Shown here: positions 1 through 5,711 of the stretch, in pieces
How the letters are laid out: the number at the start of each line of letters is the position of its first letter
Numbering within the stretch: the first letter of the stretch is position 1
DNA from: Armatimonadota bacterium
GTDB lineage: Bacteria > Armatimonadota > Zipacnadia > Zipacnadales > VGFC01
DNA length: 8,316 bases
Assembly (NCBI GenBank): GCA_016869015.1
Contig: VGFB01000131.1
Coordinates: 1-8,316, forward strand
Direction of reading: 5' to 3'
Position numbers and translations under genes: made by a program
Notes under the pieces: generated by a model
The model's input: the letters and a program-made list of their open reading frames with translations, nothing else
Database searches by the model: none
Told to the model about the DNA's origin: nothing

Positions 1-79
1 GCGCGTCGCGGAGGACCTCCAGGCTAGGCGTGGCGTCGGCGGGCAGAGCGGCGAGCGGCAGCAACGCGGCGGTCAGCAT
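1..79 (-). CDS. N-terminus of an exported protein, cut by the window edge
   Basis: Only the first 26 codons are inside the window, read on the minus strand from an ATG at 79. They encode MLTAALLPLAALPADATPSL and a few more residues. This looks like a short signal peptide: a hydrophobic Leu/Ala core followed by a small-residue stretch (LPADA) that could be cleaved. A GAGGTG ribosome-binding site lies 9 nt upstream of this ATG. A second in-frame ATG at 88 overlaps that site and is less likely to be used. The gene is divergent from the secreted-protein gene at 228, so both products of this intergenic region appear to leave the cytoplasm. The function cannot be read from so few residues. Confidence 0.5.
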   Translation of the reverse strand, partial: MLTAALLPLAALPADATPSLEVLRDA

Positions 80-212
80 CGGGGTCATCACCTCATCTGA
101 CGGTCCCCGTTCGCCGCCGCAAGGCCCCTCACCTGGCGCGGCGCGAAGGTCGAGGGGGGAACAACCGCGCGACGGCGGGCATCTGTACAACTGGACGCCC
201 ATCCGCCCCGCG

Positions 213-220
213 AAGGGGGA
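213..220 (+). promoter_or_regulatory. Ribosome-binding site fixing the start at 228
   Basis: AAGGGGGA sits 7 nt before ATG 228. It decides between this start and the much longer reading that begins at GTG 30, whose added residues have no signal or domain character and overlap the divergent gene. Confidence 0.7.
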
Positions 221-227
221 ACTCACG

Positions 228-1169
228 ATGATCCGCGGTCACTTGCTGCTGGCAGTCGCCCTGGCCGCTGTGCTCGGTTGTCGCGGAGGCAGCGCGCAGG
301 AGGTGGAAGTCGACCTGGAAGTCCTCGTGGACCAGTGCCGGCACGACCTCGCTGAGGTCGAGGGGGTAGACGATGGCGAGGTGCAGGTGACGCGCGTGGA
401 GGCCGTCGTCTGGAGTGACGGGTCGCTCGGGTACCCGGAGCCGGGCATGGACTACATCCAGATGCTCATCCCGGGCTACCGGGTGACGCTGCAAGTCGGC
501 GGCCGCACTTACGAGTATCACACCGACCAGGGCCGTCGCATCGTCTGGCGCGCAGAGGGCGGCAAGGCGCCCGCGCAGGTGATCGGCCCCGTCGAGCTGC
601 CCGGAACGACCATCCCCTCCGAGCCGTCGGGCGTTGGGGTGCTGTACCTCCGGCCCCTGCCTGACGAGCCCAACGGCAACGGCGCGCTCATGCTCCTTGC
701 GCCCGGGGCAGCCGAACCGACCACCGTGCTCGAGCGCTGCCTCGCCTTCGCCGTCTCCGACGAGGGCCACGTGCTGGCGAAGGTCCGCACCTCCCGCAGC
801 ACGCACGACCTGTTGCTCGCGCCCGCAGCCGGCGAGCCTCGCATGGTCGCGCAGGCCTTCGACTTCGCCGCGCTGACCTTCAGCCGGACCGACTCCCGCT
901 ATGCCCTCCTTGTGCGCCGCGCCGCCGGCCAACCGTGGGTCGTGCACGTCGGGGCTCCCGAGGACGACGCCCCGAAGCCCCTCGACTGGGCGCCGCCCGT
1001 TCAGCCCGGCGACCGCACGCGCGTCAGCCTCGCGGGCGACACGCTGCTGCTGGTCGTTCCGGACGGAGATGACGCGCTGCACCGGAACTCCGTGCTGGAT
1101 CTCCGCGGGCAGAAGGTGGTGGCCGACTTCCGTTCGCCGGAGGCTGCCCTGACACCCCTCGGGCCCTAG
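228..1169 (+). CDS. Secreted or lipoprotein-like protein with a YHTD-type module and a propeller-like C-terminal half
   Basis: The product is 313 residues. I place the start at ATG 228 because AAGGGGGA lies 7 nt upstream and a signal sequence follows at once; an open frame extends to a GTG at 30 but has no such support. Residues 1-24 have a hydrophobic core. They end in VLGC at 15-18, a fair but imperfect lipobox (Leu at -2), so the protein may be a lipoprotein or may be cleaved near Ala23. Residues 33-107 hold a compact module with the landmarks SLGYPEPGMDY (66-76), PGYRV (82-86) and YEYHTD (95-100). I recall this pattern from small secreted proteins of cyanobacteria and Chloroflexi, where I believe the Tyr in SLGYP is often Cys; I cannot name the Pfam family. 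Residues 135-305 are beta-rich with repeated 'LLLAPAAGEPR'-type turns, suggesting part of a TolB/WD40-like propeller (inference). The gene stands alone, divergent from an exported-protein gene on the left and convergent with the foldase gene on the right. Function unknown. Confidence 0.85.
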   Translation: MIRGHLLLAVALAAVLGCRGGSAQEVEVDLEVLVDQCRHDLAEVEGVDDGEVQVTRVEAVVWSDGSLGYPEPGMDYIQMLIPGYRVTLQVGGRTYEYHTDQGRRIVWRAEGGKAPAQVIGPVELPGTTIPSEPSGVGVLYLRPLPDEPNGNGALMLLAPGAAEPTTVLERCLAFAVSDEGHVLAKVRTSRSTHDLLLAPAAGEPRMVAQAFDFAALTFSRTDSRYALLVRRAAGQPWVVHVGAPEDDAPKPLDWAPPVQPGDRTRVSLAGDTLLLVVPDGDDALHRNSVLDLRGQKVVADFRSPEAALTPLGP

Positions 1170-1176
1170 AACCATC

Positions 1177-1207
1177 GAGGGGGCGCGGCTTGCTGCCGCG
1201 CCCCCTC
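1177..1207. terminator. Perfect 13-bp hairpin between convergent genes, likely bidirectional terminator
   Basis: The left arm (1177-1189, GAGGGGGCGCGGC) and right arm (1195-1207) pair perfectly over 13 bp around a 5-nt loop TTGCT. The hairpin starts 7 nt after the stop codon of the secreted-protein gene and lies 72 nt beyond the stop of the convergent foldase gene. It could therefore end transcripts from both sides. There is no run of T on either side, so it is not a textbook intrinsic terminator. It may instead be a strong 3' stabilising structure or act together with Rho. Confidence 0.6.
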
Positions 1208-1279
1208 AGCCCTCGCCGTCCCGATCCGCAACCGGCCGGTGTCGTCGTCGTGCCGGTGCCTCTCAACTCGCAAGTGCCG

Positions 1280-2980
1280 TCACTGCACCGTGAACGAGCC
1301 GCCGAACGGGTTGCCTCCGGTTGCTTCCTGGGACTTCTGGAAGCGGTCCAGCCACGCCTTCTCCTGGTCGGCGAGCTCTGTCTCCTTCAGCTCCCGGAAG
1401 GCCATCTCCAGCCGGAAGTGGACGAACTGGTTCTGCTGCTTCAGCGGGTCGGCAAGACGCGAGGCCTCCTTGTAGCGCGCGACGGCCTCGTCGTTGCGCT
1501 TCAGGTCCCGCAGCAGGTCCCCGACGGTGAACATCAGCTCCGCCGAGCCGCCTCCAGGCACCTCGCTCTTCCCGCTGAAGTCCGTGCCCTGGATCTTCTC
1601 GATGTCCAGCAACAGGGCCAGGGCCTTCTCCTGGTTGTCCTTGCCCCGCCAGAGCTTCGCCAGCTCGAAACGCGCGCCCATGTTGTTCGGATCGCCCTGG
1701 ATCGCCTGATCCAGCAGCGAGATGGCCTTGTCCTCGTCGCCCTGCTCATCCAGCAGCCGGTACGCCGCCAGCTCCGGGTCGTGCACCTCCACTTGCGCCG
1801 AGTCCTTGAGGTTCTGCTGGTACTTCGACCACGCCTGCCACTTCCGCTCCTCGATGTAGGAGTCCCGGTGCTGGGCCTGGTTCTTCGCGAAGTCCTTCGG
1901 CAGCTCCTTACGCCGCCCCATCGCTTGGATGACGTGGTAGCCGAACTGCGTCTTCACCACGTCGCTGATCTCCTTGGGCTTGAGGGCGAAGGCCTTCTGG
2001 TCGAACTCCTCCACCATCCGGCCGCGCTTGAACCAGCCGAGGTCGCCGCCCTGGGAGCCGCTGCCCGGGTCGTCGGAGTTCGCCTCCGCCAGCTTCGCGA
2101 AGTCCGCCCCGCCCCGGACCTCCTTCAGCAGCGACTCCGCCTTCTGCCGGGCCTCGGCGTCCCAGTCCTTCGCGCCGAGGGCTTGCCTCTCCGCGGCGAG
2201 CGCGTCGAGGCGCTGCTGGATCGTGGGATCGGAGGGCTTGCCCCCGCCGGTGGCGGCCTGCTGCTTCTCCTCGAGCTCCGCCTTCTCGGCGTCCAGCTTC
2301 TCCTCCGCCTTGCCCTTCAGCCGCTTCGGGTCGATGAGGATGTGCCGAGCCTTGACCTCCTCGAAGCTCGCCTCGACCTCCGCGTCCGTCACCTGCACTT
2401 GGCCTTTGACCTTCTCCTCGAGCTTCTTGTAGGACAGCTCGTCCCGGATCGCCTCGTCGCTCCCACGCGGCGTCTCCGCGAGTTCGTTGAGGCGCTGGGC
2501 GCGGTACTGCTCCAGCGTGATCCCCTCGCGCTGCAGGCGCTCGGCCAGGGCCTTGCGCTCCGCCAACTGGGGTGCGAGGTCCTCGTCGACCATCTCCTCG
2601 CGCCGCTGCTGGAGCTCCTTCTTGGAGACCCGGATGTCCTCTGCGTCGATGGCCTGGGCCGTCAGGATCGCTTGCGTCTTGCTCTCCAGCCAGCTGGTCA
2701 GGACTTGGCGCTGGTACTCCACCGGCAGCCCCGAGCCCCGATCGGCGACCATCCACAGGTAGTTGTCCAGCTCGGTGCGCGTGATCCGCTTCCCGTTGAT
2801 GGTCGCCACGTACTTGGAGACCTTCCGCTTGCCGCCGCCCCCACCGGCCCCCTCGCGCTTCTGGGCCCGCTGATAGGAGTCGAACGAGAAGGCGCCGCCG
2901 ACGACGAAGATGACGACGATCAGGTAGAAGATCGGCCGCACGGCATGCCGGATGCGGTACTTCAGCTTGACGAAACTCAT
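1280..2980 (-). CDS. Membrane-anchored parvulin-type peptidyl-prolyl isomerase (SurA/PpiD-like) with C-terminal TPR region
   Basis: This 566-residue protein is predicted to catalyse cis-trans isomerisation of peptidyl-proline bonds and to act as a chaperone for exported proteins outside the inner membrane. Residues 1-13 are basic, and 14-33 form one transmembrane segment (RPIFYLIVVIFVVGGA), giving a PpiD-like N-in anchor. A Gly-rich linker (46-50) leads to a helical SurA_N-like chaperone region (about 58-200). The parvulin domain follows: ARHILI at 211-216, then a charged insertion of about 55 residues, then DFAKLAEANSDD (293-304), GGDLGWF (311-317) and FGYHVIQAM (346-354). Both histidines typical of the fold (213 and 349) are present. 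Residues 402-545 look like TPR helical hairpins, for example GDEDKAISLLDQAIQGDPNN at 414-433. AGAAGAAGG lies 7 nt before ATG 2980. It is the last gene of the thiC-glycosyltransferase-foldase set, 42 nt after its neighbour. The PPIase assignment is firm; the choice between SurA and PpiD orthology is not. Confidence 0.9.
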   Translation of the reverse strand: MSFVKLKYRIRHAVRPIFYLIVVIFVVGGAFSFDSYQRAQKREGAGGGGGKRKVSKYVATINGKRITRTELDNYLWMVADRGSGLPVEYQRQVLTSWLESKTQAILTAQAIDAEDIRVSKKELQQRREEMVDEDLAPQLAERKALAERLQREGITLEQYRAQRLNELAETPRGSDEAIRDELSYKKLEEKVKGQVQVTDAEVEASFEEVKARHILIDPKRLKGKAEEKLDAEKAELEEKQQAATGGGKPSDPTIQQRLDALAAERQALGAKDWDAEARQKAESLLKEVRGGADFAKLAEANSDDPGSGSQGGDLGWFKRGRMVEEFDQKAFALKPKEISDVVKTQFGYHVIQAMGRRKELPKDFAKNQAQHRDSYIEERKWQAWSKYQQNLKDSAQVEVHDPELAAYRLLDEQGDEDKAISLLDQAIQGDPNNMGARFELAKLWRGKDNQEKALALLLDIEKIQGTDFSGKSEVPGGGSAELMFTVGDLLRDLKRNDEAVARYKEASRLADPLKQQNQFVHFRLEMAFRELKETELADQEKAWLDRFQKSQEATGGNPFGGSFTVQ

Positions 2981-2987
2981 GGGCTTA

Positions 2988-2996
2988 CCTTCTTCT
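2988..2996 (-). promoter_or_regulatory. Ribosome-binding site of the foldase gene
   Basis: On the minus strand AGAAGAAGG lies 7 nt before ATG 2980, inside the 42-nt gap behind the glycosyltransferase stop. I see no promoter in this gap, which supports cotranscription with the upstream genes. Confidence 0.65.
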
Positions 2997-3022
2997 GCGT
3001 GGAACGTAACATCGCGGGCCGC

Positions 3023-4111
3023 TCACGACATCGCCCCGTCGACGTAGGCTCGAAAGCGCTCCTTGAAGCGCTCCGTGTCGAACTCCAGGGCCCGTGCCCG
3101 ACAGCGGGCCTTGGTGAAGCTCAGACCCTCGAACCGCCGCACCGCTTCCACGAGGCTCGTGGGTGTCTGCTCCTGGAAGAACACACCGGTCTCACCCGCC
3201 ACCACCGTCTCCAGCGCGCCGCCCGCGCCGTAGGCGATGACGGGCCGCCCCGAGCTCATCGCCTCCACGGGCGCCAGCCCGAAGTCCTCCTCCTGCGGCA
3301 TGACGAACGCCCGACAGCGCGCGTAGTGCCGCCGCAGCTCCTCCTCCGGGACCTTCCCCAGTAGCCGAATGCTCGGACCCGCCTGCTGCTCGATCTGCCG
3401 CCGCAGGGGCCCCTCGCCGATGACCACCAGCGGCTTCCCCAGTTCGGTGAAGGCCTCGACCGCCAGACCCACCCGCTTGTACGCGTTCAGCGCCGCGACG
3501 ACCAGGTAGTACTCCTCGTCGCCGTCCTCGGGCCGGAAGCTGTCCGTATCCACCGATGGATGGATGACCTCGGCCTCCCGCTCCCAGTACCGGCGAATCC
3601 GCTCCCGCACCGCCGCCGAGTTCGCCAGCAGATGGGTCGGCCGCCGCGCCGTGCGCTTGTCCCACCGCCGCAGCCCGGGGATGATCGCCCGCGCCAGCCC
3701 CTTCGCCACCGCGTTGGCCGCCAGCGACGCCACATACTCGTCCGACCAGTGCCACAGAAACCGCGCCGGCGAGTGGCAGTAGCACACATGGCGCGCGCCC
3801 TCGCGCTGCCGCGCGCTCTTCGTCCAGGCGCTCGAATCGCTGATCACCAGGTCGTACTCGCCCAGCGGCAAGCGCTCAACGGCCGCCGGCATCAGGGCGA
3901 TCAGCTTCTGGTAGTGCCGCACCCCTCCGGGCAGACGCTGAATGAACGACGTTCGGATGTCCCAGTCCGCGAACTCCGGGCCCATCGCCTCCGGATCGTG
4001 GACCAGCGTGTAGACCGGAGCCGCCGGCCACATCTCGTGCAGCACCGCCAGGACGCGCTCGGCCCCGCGCAGGCCCTGCACCAGGTAATCATGGACCAGC
4101 GCTACCCGCAC
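3023..4111 (-). CDS. GT4-family glycosyltransferase (GT-B fold, WbaZ/mannosyltransferase-like)
   Basis: The product is 362 residues, a normal length for retaining GT4 enzymes that move a sugar from a nucleotide-sugar donor to a lipid-linked or polysaccharide acceptor at the cytoplasmic face of the membrane. The N-terminal Rossmann half begins MRVALVHDYL and has RGAERVL (15-21), the usual acceptor-side glycine loop with Arg in place of the first Gly. It continues with HYQKLIALMP (66-75), YDLVISDSSA (86-95) and YCHSPARFLW (111-120), typical of the WbaZ-like subgroup. The C-terminal donor half has VIHPSVDTDSF (182-192), YKRVGLAVEAF (211-221), VIGEGPL (230-236) and the E-x7-E motif at E275/E283 (EDFGLAPVE). 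The start is GTG 4111, with GGGAGG 8 nt upstream; the gene overlaps the end of thiC by 10 nt, which suggests translational coupling. The context suggests O-antigen, exopolysaccharide or glycolipid work, but the donor and acceptor cannot be read from sequence and no other sugar genes are in the window. Confidence 0.9.
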   Translation of the reverse strand: MRVALVHDYLVQGLRGAERVLAVLHEMWPAAPVYTLVHDPEAMGPEFADWDIRTSFIQRLPGGVRHYQKLIALMPAAVERLPLGEYDLVISDSSAWTKSARQREGARHVCYCHSPARFLWHWSDEYVASLAANAVAKGLARAIIPGLRRWDKRTARRPTHLLANSAAVRERIRRYWEREAEVIHPSVDTDSFRPEDGDEEYYLVVAALNAYKRVGLAVEAFTELGKPLVVIGEGPLRRQIEQQAGPSIRLLGKVPEEELRRHYARCRAFVMPQEEDFGLAPVEAMSSGRPVIAYGAGGALETVVAGETGVFFQEQTPTSLVEAVRRFEGLSFTKARCRARALEFDTERFKERFRAYVDGAMS

Positions 4112-5394
4112 TCACTGGGCCTCCCGGCGGAGAGGGGCACCTTCATCGAGCAGTACCGGCCGCACATCGTGCAGGCCTCATGGCCCGCGAGCGCGCCCTG
4201 CTCCCGCGCCGTCTCCACCTTCTCCCGATCCATGGCCAGCGCCGCCATGCCGCGCCAGTCCAGGGCCTTGCGCGCGTGCGACATCTGCGCGTCCCATTCC
4301 GCTGCGCCCGGGAGGCCCTTCACCAGGTCCGCCGCGTGGCCCGCGATCCGCGACGCCATCACCCCATCGATGATGTCGCGCTCCGTCGGCAGCGACAGGT
4401 GCTCGGCCGGCGTCACGTCGCACAGGAAGTCCGCCCCGGCCGCCGCGCAGATCGCGCCCCCGATCGCCCCCGTGATGTGGTCGTACCCCGGCGCCACGTC
4501 CGTCACCAGCGGACCCAGCACGTAGAACGGCGCCCCGTGGCACAGCCGCTTCTGCAGCACCACGTTGGCTGCGATCTGGTCCAGCGGCATGTGCCCCGGA
4601 CCCTCCACGAACGCCGGCACCCCCGCCTCCCGCGCCCGATCCACCAATTCCCCGATGAGGATCGTCTCGGCCACCTGTGCCCGGTCGGTGGCGTCCGCCC
4701 CGGCTCCCGGCCGCAGCCCGTCGCCGATGCTGATCGCCACGGCGTGCTGCTTCAGAATCGCCAGCAGCTCGTCATACCCCTCGTACAGCGGGTTCTCCCG
4801 GCCGGTCGCCTCGATGTAGTGTGCCACCAGGCTGCCGCCCCGGCTGACGACGCCCGTCGTGCGCCCCTCCAGCCTCAGCCGCTCCAGCGATAGCTTCGTT
4901 ACCCCGCAATGCACGGTCACGAAGTCCACGCCGTCCCGGCAGTGCGTCTCCACTGCCTCCAGGAAGAACCCGGGCGGCACGCTCTCCAGCGAGCCGAAGC
5001 GGTCCGTCGCGCCGACCCCCACCTCGTACAGCGGCACGCTCCCCAGCGGCAGCTCCGTGGCGTCCCGGATCGCGCAGCGGACCTCGTGCAGATCCCCGCC
5101 GAGGCTCAGGTCCATCACCGTATCGGTGCCCGCGCTCTCCGCGGCGCGGAGCTTCGCCAACTCCGTCTCCAGGCAGCACACGTCCGGCGATGTGCCCAGG
5201 TTGCAGTTCACCTTGGTCCGCAGGCCTCGCCCGATCCCGACCGGCCGCGCCCGGCCGTGTCCGCCCAGGATCACGATGGTCCCGTCGGCGATTCGCTCGT
5301 CGAGCAGGCGGCGGTCGAGACCCTCCTCCTCCGCAACGCGCGCCGCGGCGCTCTCCTCGACGCACGCCAGGAGTTGGGGCCAGGTTCGGTTCAT
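4102..5394 (-). CDS. thiC: Phosphomethylpyrimidine synthase ThiC (radical SAM, short anaerobic-type form)
   Basis: ThiC turns 5-aminoimidazole ribotide into HMP phosphate, the pyrimidine half of thiamine, with a [4Fe-4S] cluster and S-adenosylmethionine in the cytosol. From ATG 5394 the protein is 430 residues, matching the short form that lacks the long N-terminal domain of E. coli ThiC. Family landmarks run in order: GLRTKVNCNLGTSPD (57-71), DTVMDLSLGGDLHE (91-104), VSRGGSL (183-189), GDGLRPG (224-230), EGPGHMP (264-270), GPLVTDVAPGYDH (294-306), AGHAADLVKG (351-360). The cluster-binding cysteines are C408, C411 and C415 (CTMCGRYC), spaced C-x2-C-x3-C. An in-frame TTG at 5433 is a poorer start: it lies inside a leader hairpin and adds residues unlike the family. 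It heads the set thiC-glycosyltransferase-foldase and has its own promoter at 5481-5509. The close paralogue BzaF (5-hydroxybenzimidazole synthase, for the B12 lower ligand) is an alternative, but no cobalamin genes are nearby. Confidence 0.93.
   Translation of the reverse strand: MNRTWPQLLACVEESAAARVAEEEGLDRRLLDERIADGTIVILGGHGRARPVGIGRGLRTKVNCNLGTSPDVCCLETELAKLRAAESAGTDTVMDLSLGGDLHEVRCAIRDATELPLGSVPLYEVGVGATDRFGSLESVPPGFFLEAVETHCRDGVDFVTVHCGVTKLSLERLRLEGRTTGVVSRGGSLVAHYIEATGRENPLYEGYDELLAILKQHAVAISIGDGLRPGAGADATDRAQVAETILIGELVDRAREAGVPAFVEGPGHMPLDQIAANVVLQKRLCHGAPFYVLGPLVTDVAPGYDHITGAIGGAICAAAGADFLCDVTPAEHLSLPTERDIIDGVMASRIAGHAADLVKGLPGAAEWDAQMSHARKALDWRGMAALAMDREKVETAREQGALAGHEACTMCGRYCSMKVPLSAGRPSECG
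4120..4125 (-). promoter_or_regulatory. Ribosome-binding site of the glycosyltransferase, inside thiC
   Basis: On the minus strand GGGAGG lies 8 nt before the GTG start at 4111 and within the last codons of thiC. It supports the GTG start and the 10-nt gene overlap. Confidence 0.7.
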
Positions 5395-5411
5395 CGGATC
5401 GGGTTCCGCGC

Positions 5412-5447
5412 AACACAAAATGGCCGGCCACAAACGCCGCGCCGGCC
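5412..5447 (-). promoter_or_regulatory. Terminator-like hairpin in the thiC leader (candidate attenuator)
   Basis: On the minus strand, the arms GGCCGGC (5447-5441) and GCCGGCC (5428-5422) pair over 7 bp around a 12-nt loop and are followed at once by ATTTTGTGTT (5421-5412). A G+C-rich stem plus a T-rich tail between promoter and start codon is the layout of an intrinsic terminator used for attenuation. The tail is broken by two G residues, so it would be a weak one. The canonical TPP-riboswitch elements, above all CUGAGA, are absent. No antiterminator partner is obvious. Confidence 0.35.
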
Positions 5448-5480
5448 CGGGTCGTCACCGGTGGGACTCGTACCGCGGTG

Positions 5481-5509
5481 AGTATAGCCCATTTCCCGGC
5501 GCAAGGCAA
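5481..5509 (-). promoter_or_regulatory. Sigma-70-type promoter for the thiC operon
   Basis: On the minus strand, TTGCCT (5509-5504) and TATACT (5486-5481) are separated by exactly 17 nt. Each box matches the sigma-70 consensus in four or five of six positions. Transcription would start near 5474, giving a leader of about 80 nt before ATG 5394. In such G+C-rich DNA an A+T-rich -10 box at ideal spacing stands out. Confidence 0.7.
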
Positions 5510-5624
5510 CCGACGCTCCGACCGGCCTCGGGCGGCGCCATCTGTTACAACAAAGCCGCCTCCCGTGGGGCTCCCGACTCCGCCCCTCGCGCCCCGGCGC
5601 TCTCGCCCGGTCGCCGGCTGCGCA
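5510..5624. other. Spacer between the two divergent -35 boxes
   Basis: About 115 nt of G+C-rich DNA separate the -35 boxes of the two divergent promoters. A short A+T-richer patch, TGTTACAACAAAG (5543-5555), could bind a regulator. I see no clear inverted repeat there and no small gene with a ribosome-binding site. Confidence 0.4.
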
Positions 5625-5653
5625 TTGACACCCCCCGGCCTGTGCGGTATAGT
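5625..5653 (+). promoter_or_regulatory. Strong sigma-70-type promoter for the zinc-ribbon/TPR genes
   Basis: A perfect TTGACA (5625-5630) and TATAGT (5648-5653, five of six matches to TATAAT) are separated by exactly 17 nt. Transcription would start near 5660, about 50 nt before the ATG at 5712. This is the best promoter match in the window. Confidence 0.8.
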
Positions 5654-5670
5654 TTCCGTGGCATAGTATG

Positions 5671-5697
5671 GGTGCGCAAAGCTAGCCATTGTGCGCC
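5671..5697 (+). promoter_or_regulatory. Leader hairpin or operator-like inverted repeat before the zinc-ribbon gene
   Basis: GGTGCGCAA (5671-5679) can pair with TTGTGCGCC (5689-5697) over 9 bp, two of them G-U, around a 9-nt loop that contains GCTAGC. It sits between the predicted transcription start and the ribosome-binding site GGGAGG (5701-5706), only 3 nt before the latter. As RNA it could stabilise the 5' end or affect ribosome access. As DNA it could be a repressor site just downstream of the promoter. Confidence 0.4.
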
Positions 5698-5711
5698 ACG
5701 GGGAGGCATAC

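Noticed and set aside
30..227. Upstream extension of the secreted-protein gene to GTG 30
   Set aside because: It would put 66 residues before a good signal sequence, overlap the divergent gene, and ignore the well-placed AAGGGGGA before ATG 228.
1231..1240. 10-bp palindrome ACCGGCCGGT in the gap between convergent genes
   Set aside because: Short G+C palindromes are expected in such DNA. It has no promoter next to it and no second copy that I noticed.
1190..3364. A 724-codon plus-strand open frame opposite the foldase gene
   Set aside because: It is the antisense shadow of the Glu/Lys-rich foldase in G+C-rich DNA. Its product is a monotonous Leu/Arg/Val-rich chain without domains, it runs on into the glycosyltransferase, and the minus-strand gene has clear motifs.
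3560..4525. Plus-strand open frame across the glycosyltransferase/thiC junction
   Set aside because: It lies opposite two well-supported genes, gives an Arg/Pro/His-rich chain, and has no ribosome-binding site or domain.
5392..5406. Minus-strand GAACCCGATCCGATG, similar to the GAACCTGATCTGGAT segment of TPP riboswitches
   Set aside because: The CUGAGA element and the stems around it are missing, and the match runs into the start codon of thiC. It is most likely chance.
5395..5433. Alternative TTG start for thiC at 5433
   Set aside because: The extra residues do not resemble ThiC, and the TTG lies in a hairpin. ATG 5394 gives the expected N-terminus.
5691..5711. Alternative GTG start for the zinc-ribbon gene at 5691
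   Set aside because: It lies in the leader hairpin and has no ribosome-binding site, whereas ATG 5712 has GGGAGG at 5 nt.
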